Source of the DNA: Erwinia_E haradaeae_H
GTDB taxonomy: Bacteria > Pseudomonadota > Gammaproteobacteria > Enterobacterales > Enterobacteriaceae
NCBI RefSeq assembly: GCF_900698885.1
Contig: NZ_LR217705.1
Location: forward strand, 558,001-622,000
Length of the DNA stretch: 64,000 nucleotides
Reading direction: 5' to 3'
Shown piece by piece: positions 52,083 to 63,428 of the stretch (the first letter of the stretch is position 1; each line of letters opens with the position of its first letter). A model generated the notes under the pieces. It ran no database searches, was not told the origin of the DNA, and saw only the letters and a list, made by a program, of their open reading frames with translations. The position numbers were made by a program, and so were the translations under genes.

Positions 52083-54797
52083 ATGTTTAGCAAACTCTTA
52101 ACTAAATTTTTTGGTAGTAGTAATGATCGTACCTTACGACGTATGTATAAAATCGTAGATCGAATTAATCAAATGGAGCCGGATTTTATTAAGTTAACTG
52201 ATAGACAACTCAGAAAAAAAACAGCTGAATTTCGTGAAAGAATTAAGGCTGGTGAGGCATTACATAGTCTTCTACCGGAATCCTTCGCTACTGTGCGTGA
52301 AGCAAGTAAACGTGTTTGTGGTCTTCGGCATTTTGATGTTCAATTGCTTGGTGGAATAGTGCTAAATAATCGATGTATTGCTGAAATGAGAACCGGTGAA
52401 GGAAAAACATTAACGGCTACACTACCTGCTTACTTAAACGCCTTATCCGGATATGGAGTACATATAGTTACAGTAAATGATTATTTGGCAAAGAGGGATG
52501 CAGAACATAATAAGCTCACATTTGAATTTCTTGATCTTAGTGTAGGAATTAATCTACCGGGTATGCCTCATTCATCCAAGTGTGCAGCTTATGCAGCTGA
52601 TATCACTTATGGAACTAATCATGAGTATGGATTCGATTATTTACGAGATAATATGGTTTTTGATGTAGGCGATCGTGTGCAACGTAAGTTGCATTATGCT
52701 CTTGTGGATGAAGTGGATTCTATTCTTATTGATGAGGCACGCACTCCTCTTATTATTTCTGGCCCCACTGAAGACAACTCTGACTTATATATCAAAATTA
52801 ATAAAATAATCCCACATCTTATCCGTCAGGATAAAGAAGATTCTGAAAAATTTCAGGGATCCGGTCATTTCTTTGTAGATGAAAAATCTCGTCAGGTACA
52901 TCTGACTGAGCGTGGACTTATAATCGTAGAAGAATTACTTATTACTGCAGGAATACTAGCATATGGTGATTCTCTTTATTCACAAAGCAATATAATTATC
53001 ATGCATCATGTTATTGCTGCTTTACGTGCTCATTGTTTATTTATTTGTAATGTTGACTATATTGTTAAAAACAGTGAAGTACTTATTGTGGATGAACATA
53101 CTGGACGGACTATGCAAGGACGTCGATGGTCAGATGGTTTGCACCAAGCCATTGAAGCCAAAGAGGGCGTAGTTATTCAGAATGAAAACCAAACATTAGC
53201 ATCTATCACTTTTCAAAATTATTTTCGATTATATGAGAAATTATCTGGAATGACTGGAACAGCTGACACTGAAGCTTTTGAATTTCAATCTATTTATAAT
53301 TTAGATACTATTGTTATACCAACCAATCGCCCCATGATTCGTCAAGATTTACCTGATCTTGTCTATATGACCGAGAAAGAAAAAATTAAAGCAATTATTG
53401 ACGATATCCATAAACGTAAAGCTAATGGTCAGCCAGTGCTAGTAGGAACTATTTCCATTGAAAAATCTGAAATGGTCTCTCATGCATTAACTAGTGCTGG
53501 GATCGAACACACTGTATTAAATGCAAAGTTTCATGCTCATGAGGCTGCTATTATATCACAAGCAGGCCAAGCAGGATCTGTAACAATTGCTACTAATATG
53601 GCTGGACGTGGAACAGATATTTCACTTGGTGGAAAATGGTATACTGAACTTTCTACTCCCTTAGAAAAGGATTCTAAGCAGATTCAACAGATTAAAAAAG
53701 AATGGAAAGATCGTCATAATCTAGTGTTAACATCAGGTGGTTTACATATTATTGGAACGGAGCGTCACGAATCCCGCAGAATTGATAATCAACTTAGAGG
53801 TCGTTCAGGACGCCAAGGTGATCCTGGTTCCTCTCGCTTTTATCTATCTATGGAAGATACACTGATGCGAATTTTTACATCAGATCGCATGATCCATTTG
53901 ATGCGAAAGTTAGGCATGAAACCAGGTGAAGCGATCCAGCATCCGTGGGTAACACAAGCCATTGCTAATGCACAACGCAAAGTAGAAAGTCGTAACTTTG
54001 ATATACGAAAGCAATTATTAGAATATGACGATGTAGCTAATGATCAAAGGCACGCAATCTACACCCAACGTAATAAATTACTAGATGCATCTGAAATCTC
54101 AGATATTATTTCTAATATGCAGGAAGATGTTTACAGAATTATCATTAATCGTCATATTCCACAACAATCTCTCGAAGAGACTTGGGATATTTCTGGTCTA
54201 CAGATATATTTTAAAAAAAATTTTGAGCTCACCGTTCCTATTAGTCAGTGGCTGATTGAAATGCCAGATATAGAGGATGAGGCACTTTATCAGCGCATAA
54301 TAGATACAGCAAAATCCCAATATCAGCAAAAAAGAGATCGAGTAAATTCTGAAGTGATCTGTAATTTAGAAAAAAACATAATGTTGCAAACAATAGATAC
54401 ATTATGGACAGAACATCTTTCTGCAATGGACCGCTTACGGCAAGGCATTCATCTACGTGGTTACGCTCAAAAAGATCCAAAACAAGAATATAAACGAGAA
54501 TCTTTCATGATGTTTTCTCAAATGCTAGAATTACTTAAACATGAAGCTGTTAAAACTCTTAATAAAGTTGATCAACTATACATTTTGCAAGAATATGGAG
54601 ATAAAAAAACTGAGTTTTATGTTCAAAAAACATTCAAAATGAAACCAGAGCAAAAGTTTGACCATCAGGTGCATGTTGATACTGTAGTAGAACAATCTCC
54701 GTCTGCAAAGCAGACTCGATACCTAATCGGACGTAACCATTTTTGTCCATGTGGCTCAGAAAAAAAATATAAAAACTGCTGCGGTCGTATAGTATAA
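52083..54797 (+). CDS. secA: protein translocase ATPase SecA
   Basis: SecA drives post-translational export of proteins through SecYEG. From the ATG at 52083 the product is 904 residues (E. coli 901): [21 protein letters not shown], Walker [85 protein letters not shown], and the C-terminal SEC-C zinc motif [13 protein letters not shown]. The frame extends 10 codons upstream to a TTG, but the inner ATG gives the family N-terminus. The last zinc ligand is C where E. coli has H, a common variant. secM is absent. Confidence 0.97.
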   Translation: MFSKLLTKFFGSSNDRTLRRMYKIVDRINQMEPDFIKLTDRQLRKKTAEFRERIKAGEALHSLLPESFATVREASKRVCGLRHFDVQLLGGIVLNNRCIAEMRTGEGKTLTATLPAYLNALSGYGVHIVTVNDYLAKRDAEHNKLTFEFLDLSVGINLPGMPHSSKCAAYAADITYGTNHEYGFDYLRDNMVFDVGDRVQRKLHYALVDEVDSILIDEARTPLIISGPTEDNSDLYIKINKIIPHLIRQDKEDSEKFQGSGHFFVDEKSRQVHLTERGLIIVEELLITAGILAYGDSLYSQSNIIIMHHVIAALRAHCLFICNVDYIVKNSEVLIVDEHTGRTMQGRRWSDGLHQAIEAKEGVVIQNENQTLASITFQNYFRLYEKLSGMTGTADTEAFEFQSIYNLDTIVIPTNRPMIRQDLPDLVYMTEKEKIKAIIDDIHKRKANGQPVLVGTISIEKSEMVSHALTSAGIEHTVLNAKFHAHEAAIISQAGQAGSVTIATNMAGRGTDISLGGKWYTELSTPLEKDSKQIQQIKKEWKDRHNLVLTSGGLHIIGTERHESRRIDNQLRGRSGRQGDPGSSRFYLSMEDTLMRIFTSDRMIHLMRKLGMKPGEAIQHPWVTQAIANAQRKVESRNFDIRKQLLEYDDVANDQRHAIYTQRNKLLDASEISDIISNMQEDVYRIIINRHIPQQSLEETWDISGLQIYFKKNFELTVPISQWLIEMPDIEDEALYQRIIDTAKSQYQQKRDRVNSEVICNLEKNIMLQTIDTLWTEHLSAMDRLRQGIHLRGYAQKDPKQEYKRESFMMFSQMLELLKHEAVKTLNKVDQLYILQEYGDKKTEFYVQKTFKMKPEQKFDHQVHVDTVVEQSPSAKQTRYLIGRNHFCPCGSEKKYKNCCGRIV

Positions 54798-55752
54798 AAG
54801 GTTTTTATGTGATTTAGTGAAACATGCAATATATTGTTATTTAATAAAGATTTTTTCTATATATGAATTGATCCATATCTTATGGCTTACGACAGTAAAA
54901 ATCTATATCTAGTTAGTTTTTAGCTATTCTTAAAGTATTTTTATAATTTATTAGTTAGTTTCTATTTCATAATTTGAATATGTTTAATCAAAAGATAGCA
55001 TCTTATATAGTAGTTTTTAGATATAAAACTACTATATAACAGATTATTTTGTAATAAAATTACATGTTATGTTAATCTAATAATTAAATTTTGATAAATG
55101 ATCATACATAATATATTGCTTGATATCAAAGATATAGTCTTCCTAATTCCTTATGTTTATATCTAAAATAAAATTTATATATGCTATATGATTGTATTTA
55201 TTAAAATTACATAGTTTTCTTGAGAGATAAAAGATTTATATTATAAATATTAGTTGATTTTATCAAATAAGTGATAATTTTATCAGGTATTCATTTTAAT
55301 TTTTTAGATCAGTCAATATCTGCGATAGCAACTAATACATAAATAAACTTTAAAATATATATAATTAGGTATATAATTTTTCTATGATTTTTATGAAAAA
55401 ATATAAAAGAACATCTAATATATAAATATTAGGTAATATTAATTACTTTTCTAATTATCTTTTATGGTATCTATAAATATTTTATTAAAACTATATTCTT
55501 TACTTTCGTTACTACTCATAGTATCGTGAGATGTTTACATAAAATATTTGATCGATATTTAAGTAAAGATTTTTTATTTATCACATATCTATCAGATAGA
55601 TGCCACATATCTTTCCCTCTTAAAATTTTATCATATAATATCGTTACTAGTAATGTACTATAATGCTTATTATTAATTCAATTGATAATATATAAGTTAG
55701 ATAATTCTTGAGATATGAAAGATTCATACATAACAGATTATAAATCTTCTTT
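54798..55752. other. gene desert between secA and epmB
   Basis: About 950 AT-rich bases between convergent genes. mutT, which follows secA in E. coli, is not recognisable. No structured element of note was seen. Confidence 0.55.
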
Positions 55753-56802
55753 CTAAATGCTGATGATATTTTTTTTACCTTGATGCATATTTAAATCTAT
55801 TGGTATTTTGCTTAATTTCCCAGGAATTTCTCGCACTAATTTTGGAACCATATAACCTGAAACTCTCGTTATAAAATCACGAAAAATTATACGCGCACGA
55901 TCATCGCTCACATAAAAATGCGCCGAACCCTGTACTTTATCTAAAAGGTGTAAATAATATGGAAGAATGCCCGCATCAAAAAGCGCATTACTTAAGGCTG
56001 CCAGTGTAACTGCATTATCGTTAACATTACGCAAAAGAACGCTTTGATTAAGGCAAGTTACACCTGAGCGTGTCAACATCAAGATACCATGGGAAAGCTG
56101 ATCATTAATCTCTTGCTTGTGATTAATATGGGTCACTATTAATACTTTTAGCCGTGATTTTTCTATACGCCGGCAAAATGCTGCGGTAATACGTTGGGGG
56201 ATAATCACTATAAGACGAGTATGTATTCGTATACGCTTTAGATGTGGAACTTTTTCAAGTTGCGTAAAAAGCCAGCTTAATTCATCATCTGTTGCTATCA
56301 ACGGATCACCTCCAGACAAAATAATCTCATCTAGATCATTTTGTTTTTGGATATACTGCAAAGATTTTTGCCAATTAACCTTATTCCCCTTATGCTCTTT
56401 ATAAGGAAAGTAACGTCGAAAACAATAACGACAATGTACCGCGCAGTGACCTTTTACTAAAAATAATGCACGATTATGATATTTATGCAATACGCCAGAG
56501 AACATATAGCTTCTCTCACTTAATGGATCAACATTATAACCAAATGTGCTAATCAACTCGTTTTCTGAGGTGGCCACTTGTAAAAGTAAAGGATCTTTAG
56601 GATTTCCTTTATGCATTCTCTCGACAAAAGAACGTGGAACTCGTAAAGAGAAAGCATCTTTTACAGTTTTCTGCGCCACGAAATCAGAATGATGAGATAA
56701 TCCTAATAATTCTAATAACTCATTAAAATCAGTGATGACATTAGTGAGTTGAGATATCCAATCTTCTTGAATAGGAGTCTGAGTATGTAAGAATGGTTTC
56801 AT
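55753..56802 (-). CDS. epmB: EF-P (R)-beta-lysylation protein, lysine 2,3-aminomutase EpmB
   Basis: EpmB (YjeK) is a radical-SAM, PLP-dependent enzyme that turns (S)-alpha-lysine into (R)-beta-lysine, which EpmA attaches to elongation factor P. The 349 residues match E. coli EpmB (342). The radical-SAM cysteines are C120, C124 and C127 (CAVHCRYC), followed by IILSGGDPL, RIRIHTRL, HINHKQEI, LNQSVLLRNVND and LFDAGILPYYLHLLDKVQG. The divergent neighbour is efp, 61 bases away, its substrate's gene, the same arrangement as in E. coli. epmA is not in the window. Confidence 0.96.
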   Translation of the reverse strand: MKPFLHTQTPIQEDWISQLTNVITDFNELLELLGLSHHSDFVAQKTVKDAFSLRVPRSFVERMHKGNPKDPLLLQVATSENELISTFGYNVDPLSERSYMFSGVLHKYHNRALFLVKGHCAVHCRYCFRRYFPYKEHKGNKVNWQKSLQYIQKQNDLDEIILSGGDPLIATDDELSWLFTQLEKVPHLKRIRIHTRLIVIIPQRITAAFCRRIEKSRLKVLIVTHINHKQEINDQLSHGILMLTRSGVTCLNQSVLLRNVNDNAVTLAALSNALFDAGILPYYLHLLDKVQGSAHFYVSDDRARIIFRDFITRVSGYMVPKLVREIPGKLSKIPIDLNMHQGKKNIISI

Positions 56803-56863
56803 ATTTTATGATACATTAAAATAATTCAGCTTAATGCTAATTATTAATTATAGAGGACCAGTT

Positions 56864-57430
56864 ATGCCCACTTATTCTGTTAATAATTTTCGCCCTGGCT
56901 TAAAAATTATATTTGACGGTGAACCATATTCTATTGAATCTAGTGAGTTTGTTAAACCAGGAAAAGGACAAGCTTTTGCACGAATTAAAATGCGCCGGTT
57001 ATTAACAGGGGGGCGACTAGAAAAAACATTTAAAGTTACGGAGACTCTCTGTAGAGCAGATATACAAGATACAAGCTTACATTATCTATATAATGATGGT
57101 GTATTTTTTTATTTTATTCATCCAAAAAACTTTGAACAGCATGAAATTAAAGCGACTATTGTAGGCAATACAGCTAAATGGTTATTCCGTAATGCTGAAT
57201 GTATTATAACTTTATGGAATAATAGACCTATACAAGTTTTGCCACCAAATTTCGTAGAACTGAAAATTATTGACACAAACCCAGGTTTAAAAGGCAATAC
57301 TACCAGTACAAGTACTAAATCGGCTCTTCTTTCTACCGGCGCTATAGTAAAAGTACCACTATTTATTAAAATTGGCGAAATTATTAAAATAGACACTCGA
57401 TCAGGTGAATATGTTTCACGAGTAAAATAA
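56864..57430 (+). CDS. efp: translation elongation factor P
   Basis: EF-P rescues ribosomes stalled at polyproline stretches by binding between the P and E sites. From the ATG at 56864 the product is 188 residues, the E. coli length, with the three beta-barrel domains: an N-terminal KOW-like domain whose tip carries the modified K34 ([15 protein letters not shown]), a middle OB domain, and a C-terminal domain ending [24 protein letters not shown] six bases upstream fixes this start; the frame extends 10 codons further. The intact lysine together with epmB suggests the beta-lysylation system is still used. Confidence 0.97.
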   Translation: MPTYSVNNFRPGLKIIFDGEPYSIESSEFVKPGKGQAFARIKMRRLLTGGRLEKTFKVTETLCRADIQDTSLHYLYNDGVFFYFIHPKNFEQHEIKATIVGNTAKWLFRNAECIITLWNNRPIQVLPPNFVELKIIDTNPGLKGNTTSTSTKSALLSTGAIVKVPLFIKIGEIIKIDTRSGEYVSRVK

Positions 57431-58539
57431 AATTATATTATAATACTATATAATACATTTAATTTAAACATAAAGTTTCTTAAACTTCATGGAATATATT
57501 TCGGTTCATGTAAAAATATGAATCTATTTTAACTGAAACTCTTAAAAGTTCCATCATCATACTTCTAAAATTTATTTATATATTATAGTTTATAGTTCAA
57601 AATTAAAAATAAAAAACATAGATATCTTAATTAGTTATCTGATTTAAAGAGTGTATATATATTTTATGCTACTTCAAAAACTCTTCTATCTATCTCAAAT
57701 CTCCACTGTAAGTATATATGCAATATTTGATTTAACATGCGCTTTATAATAAAACCTATCTATAACAAAACGGAAATGAGAATTAACTTGATTAAGTTGA
57801 TTGTTATGGTTGTAAGACATTGTGAGTTGCAGCTAATCAAGTTATCTTTTATAATTTTAATGATAGAATGCCTCTAAAGGTACTGAGTTTAATTTATTTC
57901 AGTATTAAATGTAACGCCTCTATCAGTTCAACTATACATTCCATCTACACAACTCAAGTGTTACGTACATTGAAGATATATTTGTTATTTTAAAATAAAA
58001 TTAACAAAAGATCAAAAATTATTATGACTTATTTCTATCTGATTATTTTCATGCAAGCAATTGTTAATTTTAGAGTTCTGAGTCTGATTTGCCTTAGTAC
58101 TGTGCATTTTTGTTAAATCATCAAGTTTAAATCAATACACAAAAATCTTTATCTTTAAGATTTACTATAGTAAATAAAGTAATGTGTATCCTCAAAATAT
58201 TCCAAATCCGTTATCTACTCTTTAATTCTGAAAATTAATAGTATCATTAAATATTTTATTAGGCATATAAGTCTAACTTTATGTATTATATTTTTACGCA
58301 ACTTTTGTTAAATAATTATATTTATTTTTTTAGTATTAATATGATTCTGTAAAGGCTTAAAATATGCAGTATAAGAATTTTTTTTAGAATATTTACTGAT
58401 ACCTTATTGCCAAGCATTAAAGAAGATTTTCTGCGAAATAAAAAATGATAACGATATCACTATAGATGTTAAGATCCTATTTTGATTTATTAAAAAATCA
58501 TTCGAATATCTTTTATATACATCTTTGTTGGAGTGATTT
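57431..58539. other. gene desert upstream of rsxE
   Basis: About 1.1 kb without a recognisable gene. In E. coli rsxABCDG lie directly upstream of rsxE; none of them is visible here. It contains an 11-bp inverted repeat with a 39-nt loop (57784-57844). Confidence 0.6.
57784..57844. repeat. inverted repeat, 11-bp arms, 39-nt loop
   Basis: TAACTTGATTA (57784-57794) is the exact reverse complement of TAATCAAGTTA (57834-57844). The loop is more GC-rich than the surroundings. Possibly a structured RNA remnant; the arm length alone is not decisive in AT-rich DNA. Confidence 0.45.
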
Positions 58540-59196
58540 ATGAACAAAGCAAGTAACATCATAAAAGACGGATTATGGAAGAATAATTCAGCACTAGTTC
58601 AGCTATTGGGGCTCTGCCCATTACTAGCCGTTACCTCTAATGCTACTAATGCACTTGGTCTTGGTGCAGCAACCACAATAGTATTATTTCTTACTAATAG
58701 CACTATTTCTCTCTCACGACATTGGATTCCTTATGAAATTCGCATTCCAATTTATGTAATAATTATTGCAGCAGTGGTAAGCTGTATGGAAATGCTCATA
58801 AATGCTTACGCTTACAATTTATATCAATCATTAGGTATTTTTATTCCGCTTATTGTCACTAACTGTATAGTAGTTGGTCGCGCAGAAGTGATAGCGTCAA
58901 AAAATAATGTCTTTTTGTCAGCATTAGATGGGATAGTAATTGGCCTAGGTGCTACTAGCGTAATGCTATTCTTAGGATCAATGCGGGAAATTATTGGAAA
59001 TGGAACTATTTTTAATGGCGCGGACCATTTATTAGGTTTATGGGCTAAATCAATTAAAATAGAGGTCATACATTTTGACTGGCCTCTATTATTAGCAATT
59101 TTACCACCCGGTGCCTTTATTGGTTTAGGATTAAGTTTGGCCTTGAAATATTTTATTGAGAAAAAAATTCACACATCACAGAAACATTTAACATAG
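58540..59196 (+). CDS. rsxE: electron transport complex subunit RsxE
   Basis: RsxE (RnfE family) is a membrane subunit of the RsxABCDGE complex, which uses ion-motive force to keep SoxR reduced in E. coli and is related to Rnf oxidoreductases. The 218 residues match E. coli RsxE (231), with the C-terminal tail shortened. Six or so helices are visible and the sequence keeps [56 protein letters not shown] and [18 protein letters not shown] precedes the ATG. It is 42 bases upstream of nth, as in E. coli. Other subunits are not next to it, so a working complex depends on genes elsewhere. Confidence 0.95.
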   Translation: MNKASNIIKDGLWKNNSALVQLLGLCPLLAVTSNATNALGLGAATTIVLFLTNSTISLSRHWIPYEIRIPIYVIIIAAVVSCMEMLINAYAYNLYQSLGIFIPLIVTNCIVVGRAEVIASKNNVFLSALDGIVIGLGATSVMLFLGSMREIIGNGTIFNGADHLLGLWAKSIKIEVIHFDWPLLLAILPPGAFIGLGLSLALKYFIEKKIHTSQKHLT

Positions 59197-59238
59197 AAAA
59201 ATTTTGTTATCTTTATATCACAGTGTAAGAGGTGTAAC

Positions 59239-59874
59239 TTGAATAATGCAAAACGTAAAAAAATTCTAACGCGATTACAGGAAAATACGCTAAAACCTAT
59301 AACAGAATTAAATTATACCTCTCATTTTGAGCTATTAATTGCTACTTTACTTTCTGCGCAAACAACTGATATTAGCGTTAATAAAATTACTAAGAAGTTA
59401 TATCCAATTGCAAATACTGCTTCATCGATGTTAGAACTTGGCGTAGATAAAATAAGGGAGCACATACGAACTATAGGCTTGTGGAGAACTAAGGCTAAGA
59501 ATATTATAAATCTCTGTCGTATGTTAGTGGAAGATTATAATGGGAACATTCCGAATAACAGGGAGGCGCTAGAATCTTTACCTGGTGTTGGTCGAAAAAC
59601 TGCTAACTTAGTTCTAAATACCGCTTTTGGTTTTCCAACGATTGCTGTTGATAGGCATGTTTTTCGTGTCTGTAACCGAACTAATTTTGCAGTAGGTCCA
59701 AATGTTAAGGCAGTGGAAAATAATCTATTAAAATTTGTACCTAAAAAGCTTCAAATACATTGTCATTATTGGTTTATCTTACACGGTCGTTATACATGCT
59801 TAGCACGTAAACCTAAATGTTTTTTATGCAAAATAAAAGATTTATGTGAATTTGAGAAAAAAATGGATCTTTAA
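59239..59874 (+). CDS. nth: endonuclease III
   Basis: Nth is a bifunctional DNA glycosylase/AP lyase that removes oxidised pyrimidines. The 211 residues equal the E. coli length: a helix-hairpin-helix motif (LPGVGRKTA) with catalytic K120, catalytic D138 (IAVDRHVFRVCNRT), and the [4Fe-4S] cluster cysteines C187, C194, C197 and C203 near the end. The frame opens with TTG at 59239 behind AGAGGT at a suitable distance, and its N-terminus (MNNAKRKKILTRL) matches E. coli MNKAKR, so TTG is taken as the true start. rsxE lies just upstream, an ancestral pairing. Confidence 0.97.
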   Translation: MNNAKRKKILTRLQENTLKPITELNYTSHFELLIATLLSAQTTDISVNKITKKLYPIANTASSMLELGVDKIREHIRTIGLWRTKAKNIINLCRMLVEDYNGNIPNNREALESLPGVGRKTANLVLNTAFGFPTIAVDRHVFRVCNRTNFAVGPNVKAVENNLLKFVPKKLQIHCHYWFILHGRYTCLARKPKCFLCKIKDLCEFEKKMDL

Positions 59875-60353
59875 ATTCTGTACAAAAGATTGAATTGATA
59901 GATCTAATGAGTTATAATTATAAATTATTATCTCACATGCCTCTTAAAATAGTAAATATATTGAATACTATCTATTTATCATCTTCAATAATCACTATCT
60001 ATAAAAATCATTGAAGTTATAAGAATAGATATAACTACATATGATCTTCTATAAGAGCTATATTCTTATAGAATTCTTCTATATAATACAGGTCAGCGCT
60101 ATTTACATATGTTTAAGATAAACTCAAATAACAGATTAAAATTAAAAGAAAAGTAAAAGTTTTCAGGACACTCATCTCAATTTAAAAGATTTTAGAACTT
60201 ATCAGATAAATATCTGAATACATTTTCATATTCAGTAATTAAATATAATGAATAATCTTAAGATTATTCATTAGTCAAAAATTAGGATTTTAAAAAAGAT
60301 CAAATTAAAAATATATAAAATATTGTTTTATTTTTTTTATTCAAGAATAGATT
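59875..60353. other. spacer between nth and tpiA
   Basis: About 480 AT-rich bases between convergent genes. Short AT inverted repeats occur around 60240-60275, but none is followed by a clear terminator T-tract. Confidence 0.5.
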
Positions 60354-61124
60354 CTAAATCTTATGTTGTCTTGTAGAAGCTGATTTAATAATCTCTATAA
60401 AAGAATCGAGTATTAAAGAAGCACCACCCACTAAAACTCCGTCAATATCAGGTTGAGAAAATATTTCAGCTGCATTATTTTTTGTTACAGAACCACCATA
60501 TTGTATAATTAGCTGATCAGCTATCTTAGAATCTTTTTGTGCAATATGATCACGGATAAATTTATGTATAGTTTGAATTTGTTCCGCAGTGGCGGCGCAT
60601 CCTGTTCCAATAGCCCAAATTGGTTCGTACGCAATAACTGTATTTTGAAATACTTCTGCTCCCTGTAGTTGCAGAATAACATCAATCTGACGGGCACATA
60701 TTGTTTTAGTTTGACCTGCTATTTTTTCAGCAGCCGTTTCACCAATACATAGTACTGGAATAAGATCTGTATTTTTTAGTGCAAAAAATTTCTTTGCAAC
60801 AACTTGATCATCTTCTGAATGTAAAGACCGACGCTCAGAATGACCAATAATAATATATTGTGCGCCAATATCTTTCAACATACTAGCAGAGATTTCACCA
60901 GTGAAAGCCCCTGAGCAATTAATGTCAACATTCTGAGCTCCGAGCAATAATTTACTATTACACATCGCTTGTTTAGCCTGATCAAGGTATACCACTGGGG
61001 GCGCAATCACCACTGTACAGCCTTCTATTTCATCAAGCTTATGACATAGACCAATAATAAATTTATCTATAAATTTTTTGCTTCCATTGAGTTTCCAATT
61101 GCCAATAACAAGTGGATGACGCAT
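60354..61124 (-). CDS. tpiA: triosephosphate isomerase
   Basis: TpiA interconverts dihydroxyacetone phosphate and glyceraldehyde 3-phosphate in glycolysis. From the ATG at 61124 the product is 256 residues (E. coli 255), a TIM barrel with K11 (GNWKLNGS), the catalytic histidine in [10 protein letters not shown] near residue 95, the catalytic glutamate in [11 protein letters not shown] near 167, and the phosphate-binding QYGGSVTK and GVLVGGASL loops. The frame extends seven codons further upstream, but the family N-terminus [11 protein letters not shown] and GGAG ten bases before 61124 fix the start. It would process triose phosphates from the fructose operon's product. Confidence 0.97.
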   Translation of the reverse strand: MRHPLVIGNWKLNGSKKFIDKFIIGLCHKLDEIEGCTVVIAPPVVYLDQAKQAMCNSKLLLGAQNVDINCSGAFTGEISASMLKDIGAQYIIIGHSERRSLHSEDDQVVAKKFFALKNTDLIPVLCIGETAAEKIAGQTKTICARQIDVILQLQGAEVFQNTVIAYEPIWAIGTGCAATAEQIQTIHKFIRDHIAQKDSKIADQLIIQYGGSVTKNNAAEIFSQPDIDGVLVGGASLILDSFIEIIKSASTRQHKI

Positions 61125-62318
61125 ATTATTTATTCTCCATAACAAAATTTATATCCATGAATAAACTTACTAAGATATTTAGAGCGAAATATTTTAGATT
61201 AATCAATTTTTGATAGAGATAACCCTTTATTTTAATATGAAAATTTCATTAATGACTGACTTTAACTATATATGCAACATATACATATAATACATATAAT
61301 AAACACAGCATATAAAAATATATAACACAGTGCCTCTATTAAAAGAGGATTGTGTTTAATTACAAAAGATTTCTGATAGTGTAATGCACACTATCAGAAA
61401 TCTTTATTAATATACAACACCTAAACGTGGTAATTTCCTATTTATACAAAAGTGTAGAAATAAACTCTATGATAACTTGTTTAGATTTTCATTTTCTTAG
61501 AAATCACATCTGTTTTATAGATAGCTAGCTATTACAGAAAAGGTGATGTGTGATGATTTACATCATAGACAACTTATTGTTTTTGGTGTATTTATAAAAA
61601 TAAATCGCACATCTATATTCATGTCTTATAATGTACTGATTGTTATATAGTTTGTATATCAAAAATATCTTACAAGAATTTTATACACAAGATACATTCT
61701 AACTAGTAATAAAAGACAATTTATATTTTATAAATAATTTTATTATTTAGTGCTTATTATTTTTCTAATTATTGAACGTCTTTTATAAAAAAAATATTAT
61801 CAAAAACAAAATTTGCTAAGAAGCACTGCATTGGTAATTAATGATGATATTTTTAAATAATAACCTAAATGTTAAATCTAGTTATTTTGTCTTATGAAAA
61901 CTATTTTTATCAAATATGATAGCAACAATTATAATACTTACAATAAAAATTCTATTAAACGCATTACCTCAGTCAGTGATTAACTACTGAAGTGATATAA
62001 TTTTGTTTATCATATCATAATTTATCTTAGTTATTGTTCATGGTATTATAAATGATGACTTGTCTAAGTCACCTACAGATATAATATATTTAAAGCAACG
62101 CTTAATGGAAGCATGCTCTCTGAATAGAGGTTTTTTAAATTTACACCATAAATAAATATACCAATCATATTGGTAATTTTAATTGATATTAGTAAAATAT
62201 TAATATGTATATATTTAATATTATGCTAATAATGTGTATATATTTAAAATTATGCGTACTTTTATTAAAAAGAGCATAATTTTAGAAATATTTACTTATC
62301 TAATAAGATTTTAATATT
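61125..62318. other. gene desert between divergent tpiA and prfB
   Basis: About 1.2 kb. It contains a long hairpin at 61365-61405 and a smaller imperfect one just before it (about 61326-61356). recJ, upstream of prfB in E. coli, is not recognisable. Confidence 0.55.
61365..61405. repeat. perfect inverted repeat, 18-bp arms, 5-nt loop
   Basis: AAAGATTTCTGATAGTGT (61365-61382) is the exact reverse complement of 61388-61405; the loop is AATGC. The arms have mixed composition. On the minus strand a TTTTG run follows, so a degenerate terminator of a lost gene is possible. It lies about 240 bases upstream of tpiA. Confidence 0.8.
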
Positions 62319-63416
62319 ATGTTTGATTTTAATCTAGTTAATCATCGCATGCAGGACCTTGTTCAGCGTTACGCCGTATTAAAAAACATCTCATGTTATA
62401 ACGTCAAAATAGAACGTCTTCAAGAGATACACCAAGAATTAGAAAAGTCCAACCTTTGGAGTAAACCTAATCGTGCTCAAGCGCTCGGCAAAGAACGCTC
62501 TATATTAGAAGAAATTATTAAATCACTACATCATATGCAAAAAGAATTAGAAGAGGTTTCTAGCTTATGTGAGTTAGCAATAGAAATATTTGATGAAGCA
62601 ATACATGAAGAAATTTTAATTAAACTCCAAGCTCTAGAAAAAAAAATTAATGAACTAGAATTTCAAGAAATGTTTCAAGGAGAACATATCAATTCTGACT
62701 GCTATATGGATATTCAAGCTGGATCTGGAGGTACTGAGGCGCAAGATTGGGCTAAAATGCTACTTCGCATGTATTTACGCTGGGCGGAAATAAAAGGTTT
62801 TAAAACTGAAATAATAGAAGAATCTTATGGTGATATCGCTGGTACTAAATCTGCAACAATTAAGATTAGCGGAAATTATGCATATGGATGGTGTCGGACT
62901 GAAACTGGTATTCATCGACTGGTTCGAAAAAGTCCTTTTGACTCTGGCGGGCGACGTCATACATCATTTAGTTCTGTATTTATTTATCCAGAAGTTGACG
63001 ACAAAATTAATTTAATAATTAATCCTGCAGATTTGCGTATAGATGTATATCGCGCTTCTGGTGCAGGTGGTCAGCATGTTAACAAAACTGAATCAGCAGT
63101 TCGGATTACTCATTTACCAACCAATATTGTTGTGCAGTGTCAAAGTGATCGTTCGCAACATAAAAACAAAGATCAAGCATTTCAGCAGCTACGAGCAAAA
63201 CTATATGAATACACCATGCAACAGAAAAAAATAAATCAAAAAACGATGGAAGAAAACAAATCCAACATTACCTGGGGTAGTCAAATTCGTTCTTATATTC
63301 TAGATGATGCACGTATCAAAGATTTACGAACTAATATAGAAACACGAAATATTCAGGAGGTTCTAGACGGTAATATTGATTTTTTTATTGAGGCCAGTTT
63401 AAAAGCGGGTTTATAA
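62319..63416 (+). CDS. prfB: peptide chain release factor 2, without programmed frameshift
   Basis: RF2 reads UGA and UAA stops and triggers peptide release. The 365 residues match E. coli RF2 in one uninterrupted frame, with the stop-recognition SPF motif (KSPFDSGG, near 205-207) and the catalytic GGQ at 250-252 (SGAGGQHVN). In E. coli and most bacteria codon 26 is an in-frame UGA bypassed by +1 frameshifting (CUUUGAC after an internal Shine-Dalgarno). Here codons 25-27 read TCA TGT TAT (62391-62399) and residues on both sides align one-to-one, so the autoregulatory site has been removed. lysS follows after 12 bases, the ancestral pair. Confidence 0.97.
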   Translation: MFDFNLVNHRMQDLVQRYAVLKNISCYNVKIERLQEIHQELEKSNLWSKPNRAQALGKERSILEEIIKSLHHMQKELEEVSSLCELAIEIFDEAIHEEILIKLQALEKKINELEFQEMFQGEHINSDCYMDIQAGSGGTEAQDWAKMLLRMYLRWAEIKGFKTEIIEESYGDIAGTKSATIKISGNYAYGWCRTETGIHRLVRKSPFDSGGRRHTSFSSVFIYPEVDDKINLIINPADLRIDVYRASGAGGQHVNKTESAVRITHLPTNIVVQCQSDRSQHKNKDQAFQQLRAKLYEYTMQQKKINQKTMEENKSNITWGSQIRSYILDDARIKDLRTNIETRNIQEVLDGNIDFFIEASLKAGL

Positions 63417-63428
63417 TTAGGAGAATAC

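Noticed and set aside
62115..62140. Short hairpin with a T-run (CTCTGAATAGAGGTTTTTT) upstream of prfB
   Set aside because: The stem is only about four pairs and no gene ends nearby on the plus strand.
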